Part shown: positions 11,573 through 22,276 of the stretch, piece after piece
Numbering within the stretch: the stretch's first letter is position 1
Layout of the letters: each line of letters opens with the position of its first letter
Origin: Geosiphon pyriformis
Lineage: Eukaryota; Glomeromycota; Glomeromycetes; Archaeosporales; Geosiphonaceae
DNA length: 64,000 nucleotides
Assembly: GCA_016748015.1 (NCBI GenBank)
Contig: JAAOMT010000046.1
Span: 243,687 to 307,686, forward strand
Direction: 5' to 3'
The notes under the pieces: model-generated
What the model was told of the DNA's origin: nothing
The model's database searches: none
Seen by the model: only the letters and a program-made list of their open reading frames with translations
Program-made: the position numbers and the translations under genes

Positions 11573-12236
11573 TGTTACAAGTTGGAGTAACAAGCTAACA
11601 GATAGCAAGGGAGAACAGGATTTAGGGTGATGGAAATAATCAAAAAGAATTTCAACTTTAAAGAGCAAATTAAATGAGTATGGATTCAATGTGCAAGATC
11701 AGTCTCATAAAATATCTTAGTTGCTATTCTTTTCAAAGATAACTGGGGAATCTGAAGGTAGAGAGATAGTCCATACTGTCAACAATTAATCACCACTGGT
11801 ATAATTTTATGCCTCATGTTAGCACTCTTAGAATTCAATATCAGGTATCAACTTGTGCTTTTCAGTCACGTTTATTCAAATAATCTTCAAATGCTACAAT
11901 TATATACGTCAGGAAAAGGCCAACAAGTAATCTTTTATCTTTAAGATATTTAGATACTTGAAGGTAGGGAAAGGGAAATTAGCAATAAGAGAAGGATTGA
12001 GATAAAAGTTGTTATTTTATTTATTCTTGATTATTCAGATACTTGTTATTACATGCTTTTCTACAGCTAAAAGATTCATTACTTATATAGCTATCAAAAA
12101 TAGTCAATAATCAGGTCAACAGTTAGGTTATTGATTAGGTCAATAATCACTTTCTAAAAATAATGTGGCTAATCATATGACATCAGTGGCTAATACATGT
12201 GATAATTAATAAGAAATATATGTCTTAACTATAACA
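11573..12236 (-). repeat. 3' LTR of Gypsy C
   Basis: 664 bp between TGTTAC (plus-strand left) and TAACA (right). It contains the CTTATATAGC TATA motif (about 12080) and a shortened run of the 12-bp repeats (about 12100-12152). It is the LTR subtype shared with B, E, F and I. Confidence 0.85.
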
Positions 12237-12960
12237 TTATCCTTTTCAAAGAGATTGAGCTTTGGCAAAATCAAGCTATTTATAGTGTAATCTATTTGAA
12301 GAGTTTTATCTAACTCAAAGCTTACTAATTTATTGAAGTCTTTTGTAGATAGGGTGTATAATACTTGAGGTGAAATGAGTTTTGTATCCAAGAGACCAAA
12401 TTTTTGTATTAGAGTTTTGGCTCTTCTAGCAATGGTTAAAACTCTTGGAACATCTAATTGTATAATGCCCAAAATTTCTGCCTGTATCTCTGAAGTTGTT
12501 TTCTTCATGAGCTTTATGTCATCTATAATTTCACCAAGGCAACCATAGAGCTCTAGTTGTCTTTCATATGACAAGTTTTTGTCTATAGGTAAGATTCTTT
12601 TAATTGTTTTTTCAAGTATGGTGGAAGGTACGAGTATTGCTATTGTTATACTTTCTAGCAGATATTTATTTATTTTGCTACCAATTCTTTCTCTTCTGGT
12701 AGTTGTTTTCTTTAGACTAATAACAGTATGTGTTTCACTGCTATCAGTTATGGTGGTCTGTTTTTCAATGGTCAAAGTAACATTTGGATAGTTTTTAATC
12801 CAATACTCATAGAGAGTATAGGAGGCATTTTGAATGTTTTAATTCAGAAAATAATTGTTTATGTCAATTGAAGATACCTCTGTTTTGGAAATGGTGCATT
12901 TATTTATACTTGATTTTTGTTGATCATTTGAGTTGGTATTATCACAACAGACAACCAATC
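12237..12960 (-). pseudogene. Gypsy C: third reading frame after integrase
   Basis: Reading of about 190 codons or more on minus (12775-12206) plus a short upstream part. Conserved blocks are KNLSYERQLELYGCLGEI, SEIQAEILGII, LTIARRAKTLIQKFGLLD and STKDFNKLVSFELDKTLQ. The last codons run into the LTR. No known domain recognised; there is no clear signal peptide, and at most one weakly hydrophobic stretch (KYLLESITIAILVPS). Same place and order as in D, E and I. Confidence 0.65.
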
Positions 12961-14185
12961 AGGTTGTTTGTGGTATTTCTTGAGTCATGTGTTATGAACA
13001 GGTTGATTATTAAAGATTGTTCCAGATTGATCTTGTAAGATATAAAAACCATTGTTCAGAACTTTGTTGACTATAAAGGGTCCTTTCCATTGGCTAGATA
13101 ATTTATCACCATAGACATTATCTTTGTCTGAACGGTATTCCAAAACCAAGTCACCAATGCTTAAGGAAAGTGTTTTATAGGTTTTCTTTTTCTTAAGCTT
13201 CTCTTGGAACTGTTTTATCTTTTCAAAGGCAATTATCCATGCCTCTACCAATGAGTCAAGAATGGTACCAAGTCTTCTTTGCAAAATGTCTTTGTAATTC
13301 CCTATTGTGATTTCTTCAAAGGGTATTGTCTCAATATCAGTTTCTATTGGTAGTGTTGCCATTTGTCCATAGAGCAGGTAAAAGGGTTTATAACTTGTTA
13401 TGTCATGATTCACAGTTCTATAAGCAAACAAAGCTGAAGACAGTACTTTGTCCCATAAGTTTGTTTCTTCACTTGTTTTGGCTAAGGTTTCACACAGTGT
13501 TCTATTAAAACGTTTCACTAGGCCATTTGTTTGGAGGTGATAAGGGGAGGAAAGTTTGTGACGTATTCCCATTTTTCTACAAAGTTTTTCAACCAGTGTA
13601 CTGAGAAAAGCTCTTCCTCTATCAGATAAAAGTTCTCTGGAGCAGCCATGGCAACAAATGATATCTTCATAAATGAAATTAGCAATGGAAACTGCTGTTT
13701 GATCTGGGGTGGCTCTTGCTTCTACCCACTTTGTAAGATAGTTAGTAGCTGTGATAATGTATTTGTTGCCATCAGGAGTTACTGTTAATGGTCCAACAAC
13801 ATCTATACCAATTCTGTCAAAGGGTTGGCCAACAGAGATTGGATGGATGTCTTTTTTTGCAGATTTTAATGTACTCAGCAATGTCTTTTTCCAAGATAGG
13901 CCAATAATAGTGAGCTAGAGTTTTCTGAATTGTTTTTGTTTTTCCAAAGTGTCCAGCTAATGGATCAGTGTGCATGTTATAGATCACAATTTCTCTTTTT
14001 TCAAATCTTATAACTCTCTGGAGGTGGTCAGGATCTTTTCTGTTTTTTTTGTATAGTTGGTTCTGGTAGATCAAATAGAAATTTGATTGTTTGTACAAAT
14101 GTTTTCTTTGCTGTCGATTGTATTCCAGTAGGTATTGTCCTTTACCCAAAAATTCCATTAAGGCAGAGTAGTTGTCCAAGTCCAT
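12961..14185 (-). pseudogene. Gypsy C: integrase
   Basis: Minus strand. N-terminal His/Cys zinc region (NMHTDPLAGHFGKTKTIQKT and the following Cys pair) near 13880-14000, and the catalytic core with IGIDVVGPLTV (first Asp), LSDRGRAFLS (second Asp) and the HLQTNGLVKRFNRTLCE helix (Glu/Asn region). Then a C-terminal GPY/F-like SSQWKGPFIVNKVL. Ty3/Gypsy integrase joins element DNA to the target. Broken. Confidence 0.87.
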
Positions 14186-15497
14186 TATTGTGTTTGATTG
14201 TGAGAGAATTACTAATAACTAGGTTGGTTTAGTTTGAGGTAGTTGTACTGTCACTGGATGGTAAGTCTAGAAAGAGCATTGGTGTTTTGATGATGTGCTC
14301 CTTTGCAATGTTGAATGTCATAGTTGAATTCATCTAAGTGGAGTATCCAGTAAGTTATTCTTTTATCTGTTACCACCAAAAACTTTACCCCCAGGAGATA
14401 CTTATCCCAGTAACTAGTAGCCCAGACTACTGCTAAGCATTTCTGCTTAGTAACTAAATAGTTCTGTTCTGCTGGTATAAGGGTTCTACTGGTATATGCT
14501 ATTGTATGTTCTCTGCCATCTTCATCTTTTTGTGACAGGACAGCACCAAGTCCATAACCAGATGCATCAGTATGAAGGATAAAAGGTTGATCCAGATCAG
14601 GTTGCTTGAGAATAGGTTCTGTAACCAATTTTTCTTTGAGGGTTTCAAATGCTTTCTGCTGATGTGTACCCCAGTAGTAATTAACGTTTTTCCTAAGTAG
14701 CTGATTGAATGGAGAGGCAATTTTGGAAAAATTCTTGACAAATTTCTGATAATAAGAAGCCAAACCAAGGAAAGAGCACAGTTCATGAACATTCATTGGT
14801 TGTCTAATGTTCTAGACTTTTTTAACCTTGGCTGGGTCAGGAAAAATTCCATCCTTTATAATAAGATGGCCAAGAAATTGGGTTGATTGCTGTCCAAAGA
14901 AAGATTTGATTGGGTTTATCTTAAGGCCAGCATTTCTAAGAAGGTCAAAAACCTTTTGCAAATGTTCAAGATGTTCATCCCAGATTTTTGAGTACACTAT
15001 TATGTCATCCAAATAAACCAGAACAAAATTTTCTTTTACTGATTCAAATACTTTGTCTATTAAGCATTAAAAGGTGGGAGGAGCATTGGTGAGACCAAAA
15101 GGCATGACTGTAAATTCATAGGTACCATACTTGGTTATAAAGGCAGTTTTCTTCCGACTTTCTGGATCCATCTCTACTTGCCAAAATCCAGCAGTTAGAT
15201 CAATGGTTGAGAAGAAAGCAGCACCCTTGAATTGATCTAGCATTGCATCAATTTTGGGAAGTGAGTATATGTCTTTTTCAGTGATGGCATTTAATTGGCA
15301 ATAATCTACACAGAAGCACAGGGTTCCACCTTTCTTGGATACCACTACAACTGGGAAAGCCTATTCACTCTTGGTTTTTTGTATGAATCCAAGATTCTTC
15401 ATTTGTTTTATTTATTTCTTGATGAACTCATCATTGTGGCGATTGGATTGATATGGTTTTAGATAGATAGAGTGAGTTTCTTTGGTGATGATAGTAT
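14186..15497 (-). pseudogene. Gypsy C: reverse transcriptase and RNase H
   Basis: Minus strand. RT motifs LCFCVDYCQLNAIT, FFSTIDLTAGFWQVEMDP and FTVMPFGLTNAPPTF, then RNase H with FILHTDASGYGLGAVLSQ and CLAVVWATSYWDKYL. The order RT then RNase H is the Ty3/Gypsy order. Cut at 15497 by D's LTR. Broken. Confidence 0.87.
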
Positions 15498-16223
15498 TGT
15501 TACAGGTTGGAGTAACAAGCTAACGGATAGCAAGGGAGAACAGTATTGTAGGGTGATGGAAATAAACAAAGAAGGAATTACAATAAGAGAGCGAATTGAA
15601 TAAGTAGGAATTCAATGTGTGTGATCAGTCTCATAAAAATCACAGTCACTAATTTTTTCTTAAATCTGAAGGTAGAAGAATAGTCTGTGATTGTCAACAA
15701 GATAACACCGCTGCTATTATTCTATGCTTCAACTCGGTGATTCTTAGAATCAATAACAGGTATCGTTGTACTTTTCAATTATTTCTTTATTCAATGAATT
15801 ACAAGAGCAAGCCAATTGCTTCTCAGGCTAATTCTAACAAATACAAATCAAGAAAGGGAAAAGATAAGGTATGTGAATGCCAACAAGTAGATACTTGAAG
15901 GTAAGGAAAGGGGAATAAGCGATTATGAGAGGAAGTAATTAATATTGTTTATTTCGTTACTTTAATCATGTCTTTCTACAGCTAAGGGAATCATCGCTTA
16001 TATAGCTATCTAAAGTGGTCAATGACCAGGTCAACGATCAGGTCAATGATCAGGTCAACAATTAGGTCAATAATCAGGTCAATAATCAGGTCAATGATCA
16101 GGTCAACGGTCAGGTCATTGATCAAGTCAATGATCACTATCTAAAAATAGGGTGGCTAATTATATGACATTAGTGGCTAATACATGTGATAATTAATAAA
16201 AACTATGTGTTTTAACCATAACA
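15498..16223 (-). repeat. 3' LTR of Gypsy D
   Basis: 726 bp, TGTTAC...TAACA. Longer than its partner LTR mainly because of extra 12-bp tandem units at about 16017-16136. Immediately inside the element (16227-16234 on minus) is a short purine run GGAGAGAA that may be the polypurine tract. Confidence 0.88.
16017..16136 (-). repeat. 12-bp tandem repeats in LTR U3 of D
   Basis: About ten imperfect units of TGATCATTGACC (LTR-sense strand) in a row, next to the TATA motif CTATATAAG. The 5' LTR of the same element has about six units (22795-22868), which accounts for the 48-bp length difference (four units). Placement directly upstream of the TATA box is like enhancer repeats of LTR promoters; that role is inferred. 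Confidence 0.8.
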
Positions 16224-16944
16224 TTATTCTCTCCAAAGAGATTGAGCTCCGGCAAAATCAAACTATTTATGGGATAGTCTATGTGAAGAGTTTTGTCTAA
16301 CTCAAAACTAACTAGTTTGTTGAAGTCTTTTGTGGATAGAGTATATAGTACTTGAGGCGAAATAAGCTTTGTATCCAAGAGACCAAATCTTTGTATTAGA
16401 GTTCTGGCTCTTCTAGCAATGGTCAAAACTCTTAGGACATCCAATCATATAATGCCCAAAATTTCCACTTGTATCTCTGAAGTTGTTTTCTTCATGAGCT
16501 TCATGTCTTCTATGATTTCACCAAGACAACCATAGAGTTCTAATTGTCTTCCATATGACAAGTTTTTGTCTATGGGCAAAATTTCTTGTATTGTTTTTCC
16601 AATTGTGCTGGAAGGTGAAAGTATCATTGCTGTTATGCTTTCCAGCAGGTATTTATTTATTTTGCCACCAATTTTTTTTCTTCTGGTAGTTGTTTTCTTG
16701 GTCTAATAACAGTGTGAATTTCACTGTTGTCTGTTATAGTGGTTTGTTTTCTGATAGTCAGAGTAGCATTTGGATAGTTCTTGATCCAGTACTCATAGAG
16801 AGTATAGAAAGCATTTTGAATGTTTTGATCCAGGAAATAATTGTTCATGTCGATTGAAGATACCTCTGTTTTGGGAATGGTGCATTTATTTATATCTAAT
16901 TTTTGCTGATCATTTGGGTCGGTATTACCACAACAGGTAACCAA
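16224..16944 (-). pseudogene. Gypsy D: third reading frame after integrase
   Basis: Minus-strand reading starting near MVTCCGNTDPNDQQKLDINK at 16944, which overlaps the end of integrase in another frame, and ending at the 3' LTR edge. It carries IQNAFYTLYEYWIKNYPNA, KNLSYGRQLELYGCLGEI and LTIARRARTLIQRFGLLD. Similar in copies C, E and I. The position matches that of env-like genes in some Gypsy lineages, but no fusion-protein features are seen. Function unknown. Broken. Confidence 0.65.
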
Positions 16945-18207
16945 TCAGATCGTTTGTGATATTTCTTGAGTCACGTGCCATGAACAAATCAATCATTAAA
17001 AATTTTTCTGGATTGATCTTGAAGAATATAAGAACCATTGTTCAGAACTTTGTTGACTATAAAGGGTCCTTTTCATTGGCTAGAGAATTTATCATTATAG
17101 ACATTGTCTTTGTCTGAACGGTATTCCAAAACTAAGTCACCAACACTTAAGGAAAGTGTTTTATAGGTTTTTCTTTTTGAGCTTCTCTTGGAACTGTTTT
17201 ATCTTTTCAAAGGCAATTATCCATGCTTCTACCAATGAGTCAAGAATAGTACCAAGTCTTCTTTGCAAAATGTCTTTGTAATCTCCTATTGTTATTTCTT
17301 CAAAAAGTATTGTTTCTATATCCATTTCTATTGGTAGAGTTGCTATTCGTTTATAGAGCAGATAAAAGGGTTCATAACTTGTTATGTCATGATTCACAGT
17401 TCTATAAGCAAACAAGGCTGAAGGCAATACTTTGTCCCATAGGTTGGTTTCTTCACTGGTTTTGGCTAGGGTTTCACATAGTGTTCTATTGAAACGTTTT
17501 ACTAGGCCATTTGTTTGGGGGTAATAAGGGGAAGAAAGTTTATGACGTATTCCCATTTTTCTGCAAAGTTCTTCAACCAGTGTACTGAGAAAAGCTCTTC
17601 CTCTATCAGATAAAAGTTTTTTGGGGCAGCTGTGGTGACAGATAATATCTTCATAAATGAAATTGGCAATTGAGACTGCTGTTTGATCTGAGGTGGCTCT
17701 TGCTTCTACCCACTTTGTAAAATAGTTGGTAGCTGTGATAATGTATCTGTTGCCATCAGGAGTTACTGTTAAAGATCCAACAACATCTATACCAATTCTA
17801 TCAAATGGTTGACCAACAGAGATTAAATGGATATCTTCCTTGCGATTGGGTTTTTCTCTTCTTTGGCAGGTATCACAGGTTTTGATGTATTTAGCAATGT
17901 CTTTTCCCAAGGTAGGCTAATAATAGCGAGCTAAAGTTTTCTGAATTGTTTTTGTTTTTCCAAAGTGTCTAGCTAATGGATCAGTGTGCATATTGTAGAT
18001 CACAATTTCTTTTTTTTCAAATCTAATAACTCTCTGGGGGCAGTCAGGATCTTTTCTATTTCTTTTATATAACTGGTTCTGGCGAATCAAATAGAAATTT
18101 GATTGTTTGCACAAATGTTCTCTTTGCTGTCGAGTATAGTCCAGCGGGTATTGTCCTTTACCCAAAAATTTCATTAAAGCAAAATAGTTGTCCAAGTCCA
18201 TTATCAT
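16945..18207 (-). pseudogene. Gypsy D: integrase
   Basis: Minus strand. HTDPLARHFGKTKTIQKT and CDTCQRREKPNR give the HHCC zinc-binding region; the core shows IGIDVVGSLTV, LSDRGRAFLS and YPQTNGLVKRFNRTLCE; the C-terminal region follows at the left. Complete domain layout of a Ty3/Gypsy integrase. Broken. Confidence 0.88.
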
Positions 18208-19500
18208 GTTTGTTTGTAGGGGAGTTACAAATAATTAAGTTGGTTTGGTTTGAGAGGGTTTTACTATTACTGGATGGTAAGTCTGGAGAGAGCGTCGATG
18301 TTTTGATGATTAGCTCCTTTGTGGTGTTGAATGTCATAGTCAAATTCGTTCAAGTGGAGTATCCAGCGAGTTATCCATTTATGTTCCAGGTTTATTTTGT
18401 TGCGTAGCCAAACCAAAGCTTGGTGATCTGTTACCACCAAAAATTTCACACCCTTAAGATATTTGTCCCAGTAGCTGGTAACCCAAACTACTGCTAAGCA
18501 TTCCTGCTCAGTAACTGAGTAGTTCCTTTCTGCTGGTGTGAGAGTTCTACTGGCATATGCTACGGTGTGTTCTCTGTTATCTTCATCTTTCTGGGAAAGA
18601 ACAGCACCAAGTCCATAGCCAGATGTATCAGTGTGGAGGATAAAAGGTTGATCCAAATTAAGTTGCATGAGGATGAGTTCTGTAACCAGTTTTTCCTTCA
18701 GAATTTTAAATGCTTTTTGTTGATAAGTGCCCCAGTGATAATTGATGTTTTTCTTAAGTAGCTGATTGAGAGAAGCAGCAATTTTGGAAAAATCCTTGAC
18801 AAACTTGTGATAATAAAAGGCCAAACCAAGAAAAGAGCGTAGTTCATGAACATTCATTGGTTGTCTAATGTTTTGAACTTTTTTAATTTTGGCTGGATCA
18901 GGGAAGATTCCATCTTTTGTAATAAGATGGCCAAGGAACTGGGTGGATTGATGTCCAAAGAATGATTTGATTGGATTGATCTTGAGACCAGCATTTTTAA
19001 GGAGGTCAAAAACCTTTTGCAAATGTTCAAGGTGTTCATTCCAGGTTTTTGAGTATACCATTATGTTATCCAAGTAGACTAGAACAAAGTTTTCTTTTAC
19101 TGATTCAAATACTTTGTCCATTAAGCGTTGAAAGGTGGGAGGAGCATTTGTGAGACCAAAAGGCATGACTGTGAATTTGTAGGTACCATACTTGGTGATG
19201 AAGGCAGTTTTCTTTCTGCTTTTTGGATCCATCTCTACTTGCCAGAATCCAGCAGTTAAGTCAATGGTTGAGAAGAAAGCGGCACCATGGAATTGGTCTA
19301 GCATTGCATCAATCTTGGGAAGTGGGTACATGTCTTTTTCAGTAATGGCATTTAATTGGTGATAGTCAATACAAAAGCGTAGGGTTCCTCCTTTCTTGGA
19401 TACCACTACAATTGGTAATGCCCATTCACTCTTGGTTTTCTGTATGAATCCAAAGGTTTTCATTTGGGTTATTTCCTTTTTGATAAACTCATCATTGTGC
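18208..19500 (-). pseudogene. Gypsy D: reverse transcriptase and RNase H
   Basis: The longest pol reading in the window. RT motifs LRFCIDYHQLNAITEKDMYP, FFSTIDLTAGFWQVEMDP, VMPFGLTNAPPTFQRLMD and the palm block LVYLDNIMVYSKTW are followed by the connection (FLGHLITKDGIF) and RNase H (LHTDTSGYGLGAVLSQ, QECLAVVWVTSYWDKYL, TDHQALVWL), ending at ANHQNIDALSRL. Typical Ty3/Gypsy RT with RNase H. Confidence 0.9.
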
Positions 19501-20873
19501 TGGTTGGATTGATAGGGCTTCAAATGGATGGGGTGAGTTTCTCTGGTGATGATGGTGTGTTGTATCACATGTGTACATCCAGGAGGTTCACCTTCTTTTG
19601 AGATAACTGGGCTGTTTCTAGCCAGCAGGTTTTTAATGTCTACTTTTCTTTCTTCTGGAAAGGGTTCTCTTTGTTCTACAACTAGTGATTGAATTTCAGG
19701 TGGTTCGTTTTCAAAAGACTTTTGGACTTCTTTTATTTCCTCTCGGGGTATCAAGCTAATTGGTTTCCAATCTTTGTAATAGATCAGGCAGGACATGCAT
19801 TCATTGCTAGGAGAATACAATGGTTTGTCGCACCAGCACCGGGCACAAAAACCATGCCACCAATAACTGTATTTGGCTTTCTTTGCCTGGCTTTCTGTCA
19901 AAGGTTCTTCTGAGCATGTCATAATAAGGCCAGCAGATCAGCTTGCCATTAACAATGATTCCTTCTTTATCTGCCTTGACATTATCCAGTGGTTTGCCAT
20001 TGCTAATAAAGATGGTATAGGTGAGTTCAGTAGTTTCTTCTTGTTCTTCTTCTTCCTCACTTTCTTCATCATCTGATTCATCTGATTCATCTGATTCATT
20101 TTCTTCTGGGCTCTGCTTGGGTACTGGGGGAGTTGTCCAATGGCAACACTTAACCACAATGGATTTTTCACCACATCTTATGGTTAGTTCACAGAGTTCA
20201 TAATCAAGCAAAGCCTTTGCTTTCTTGAGCCATTCATTGCCAACAATGATGGTGTATTCTTTTGCTTCAAACACTTCCATATCAGTTTCAATGCTGATGC
20301 CATTGATGCGGACAGGAATAGCTTTGGCTATGCCAAGCCCTTTTTTCTTATCACCATGCACATTGGTCATTGGTCATATGGATGGTTCATCAATTTTTCT
20401 GCCAATTGCTTCAAGAAAGTGTTTGGCAATAACACTAACAGATGATCTACTGTCTAGGATCAAATCAATGAAGTAGCCAGCCACTTGGGCTTTACAAATT
20501 AGAGGAGTGACATTGTTATTGTCAGCAAGTCCAGTTTGGTGAGGACGTTTGTTGGTTTTGGGTGTCTTTTTCTTTGGAATCAGGGATTTGTGAAGATCTT
20601 TTCTGAATTGTGGATGGGTCATCAATTGGCCAAAGATTATATGTGCTGGGGTTTCTATAAGGTCTTTGACAACAGAATAGGGACTGGATTTTTGTACTAT
20701 TTCTGGGGGTTCTAACTTTGGAGGGTTCTTGAAAACTTTGGCTTTTGGGGGCTCATTGTTGTCAGCAGTTGATGTAGAAGCTTTATTGGGGTCTAGAACG
20801 AAATCAACTTTGGCTTTCTTCTTCTTTCTTGTGAATTCAGAGGGGTTGATTGCTAATTCATCTATGTCATGGT
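19501..20873 (-). pseudogene. Gypsy D: protease and cysteine-rich linker
   Basis: Minus strand. Retropepsin region with LILDSRSSVSVIAKHF (about 20400-20470), NVHGDKK, IIVGNEWLKKAKALLDYE, an acidic stretch, then the linker. The linker holds CARC and CMSC (19847-19836 and 19799-19788), a C-x2-C-x12-C-x2-C arrangement, followed by a HVIQHTIITRETHPIHLKPY block that leads into RT. Broken. Confidence 0.85.
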
Positions 20874-20948
20874 CATCATCAGTTAAGTTAAAAGTGTAAA
20901 AGGGGTTTTCTTCTGATTGGCTTGTACTCTCACCCTTTGAAGGTGTGC

Positions 20949-22230
20949 CTACCAGTTTAAAGGCTGATAAACAGTGGCTTTAACTAGGAGATCCTCTCCA
21001 AAGAAATTGATGTTGGCATGATTAGGTCTTTGGTTGGGCACATTGTTGTTGTTGATCCTGTTGTTCTGAGCATCATTGTTTCTGAGGACTGGTGGAGGCA
21101 GTGGAGGATTGTTGCAATCTTTTGAAAAGTGTCCAGTTAATCCACAGCGATAGCATACAGGTGGGCCATGATTTTGTTGTCTTTGATAAGGTGGTTGCTG
21201 GGGCTGATTGAAGTGTGGTTCCTGTCTCTTATACACATCTTAAATTAGTTCTCAATCCTTTTGTGAAGGAGTAAATTTTCTGCTCTTCTGTCCAATTTCT
21301 TCCAGTGTCTACTCGTTTGATTAACTTTCTGATTGCTTTGGCGTATTTGGTTACAACTTCACCGGGACCTTGGGTTCTTCTTTCCAATTCCATACGCCAT
21401 TTTGATATTAATATTGGGGTTCTGAACTTGTTTTCAAACCGGGTAGTGAAAGAAGTGTTGATTTCTCCCACATTTGCTGGTGTCCATCTAACAATTCTTT
21501 GCTGGGCATTGGCATCTGTTTCTTGTGAGAACCAGGTAGCAGGGGATTCTTGAAGGTAGCCACCAACAATTTGGAACTTGTACTCATCATTATATTGATT
21601 GGCTGTAACGGCTCTTTCAAAGTCATCCAACCATTCAATTGGATCTTGTGCATTACCTCTAAATAATGGTATTGGGGTGTTGTTTCTTCGCCCTAAAGCA
21701 GTTTGTATATCTTGGAGGGCAGCCAGAATGTTTGCTTGCATGGGGTCATTAGCCATTGGTTCAGGGGTAACTGTTTGTGTAGACGAGTCTGATTTGCTTG
21801 ATAAAAGATCAAAAACAGGTGCAGTTTGGTAGCTTTCTTCTTCTGTTTCAAAGGGAGTTTCAGTTGCTTGATGGGCAGCAATCCAAATGTGGATTTGATG
21901 ATTCAGATATTCAAAATCAGAGGGCTGTTGTTCAAAGGTTGCAGAATATAAGAGCTGATTGATACTGTTGTTTTTTTCTTCAAAGTCATTTTCAAAATAA
22001 GCTTGGTCAAAGTAATAGGTTGTATAAGCTGTGTAGATTTCAGCTGAATGCTTGTTCAGGAACCAGTTCCAAAAGTCTTGGAATTGTCTACTGGATTGTT
22101 CTTCAAGGGGGAAGCAGATCAAGCAGGAGGGCAGAGGATTAAGTTTAATGAAACTTTAGTTGTTTCTGTTGTGTGCTGCAAAGTGTTCTTCTGATTGCTG
22201 TGGCAGATATGAGTAATCACCCATACAATG
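20949..22230 (-). pseudogene. Gypsy D: gag (interrupted by adapter sequence)
   Basis: Minus strand. N-terminal gag core MICFPLEEQSSRQFQDFWNW through NAQDPIEWLDDFERAV, then, on the other side of the adapter at 21222-21240, the CCHC knuckle CYRCGLTGHFSKDC. Sister copies have additional gag sequence between these two parts, so the join is suspect. The reading that starts at the adapter gives the residues MYKRQ, a well-known hallmark of this contaminant. Confidence 0.85.
21222..21240. other. Tn5/Nextera mosaic-end adapter (assembly artefact)
   Basis: CTGTCTCTTATACACATCT is an exact 19-of-19 match to the Tn5 mosaic end used in Nextera libraries. It lies in the middle of gag of element D, where no other copy has it. 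It is best explained as adapter read-through or a chimeric read that entered the assembly, not as biology. Confidence 0.95.
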
Positions 22231-22252
22231 AGGGAATAAGTGAATTTTGACA

Positions 22253-22270
22253 ACCTCACAGGGAGCACCA
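22253..22270 (-). promoter_or_regulatory. Primer-binding site of Gypsy D
   Basis: On minus, six bases after the 5' LTR, the sequence TGGTGCTCCCTGTGAGGT begins with TGG, complementary to a tRNA CCA end. The same TGGTGCTCCCTGT stretch is kept in copies A, B and E. The primer tRNA was not identified. Confidence 0.6.
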
Positions 22271-22276
22271 CTTTTA

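Larger units (their letters stand above)
11573..15497 (-). mobile_element. Gypsy family 1, copy C (3' part)
   Basis: Minus-strand fossil with a full 3' LTR (11573-12236), third reading frame, integrase, RNase H and RT. It ends abruptly at 15497 just upstream of the RT core, where the LTR of copy D begins. Its protease, gag and 5' LTR are not in the window. Broken. Confidence 0.85.

Noticed and set aside
13326-13508. Short plus-strand readings across integrase and RT regions (also at 17289, 18567, 25935)
   Set aside because: They overlap well-supported minus-strand Gypsy domains and show no protein features of their own.
20021-20203. A serine-rich small protein on the plus strand
   Set aside because: It is the antisense of the acidic protease linker of Gypsy D; its composition mirrors that repeat-like stretch.
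21222-21240. A genuine Tn5-like bacterial transposon end
   Set aside because: Only one mosaic end is present, with no transposase or IS50 sequence and no 9-bp duplication; it matches the library adapter exactly.
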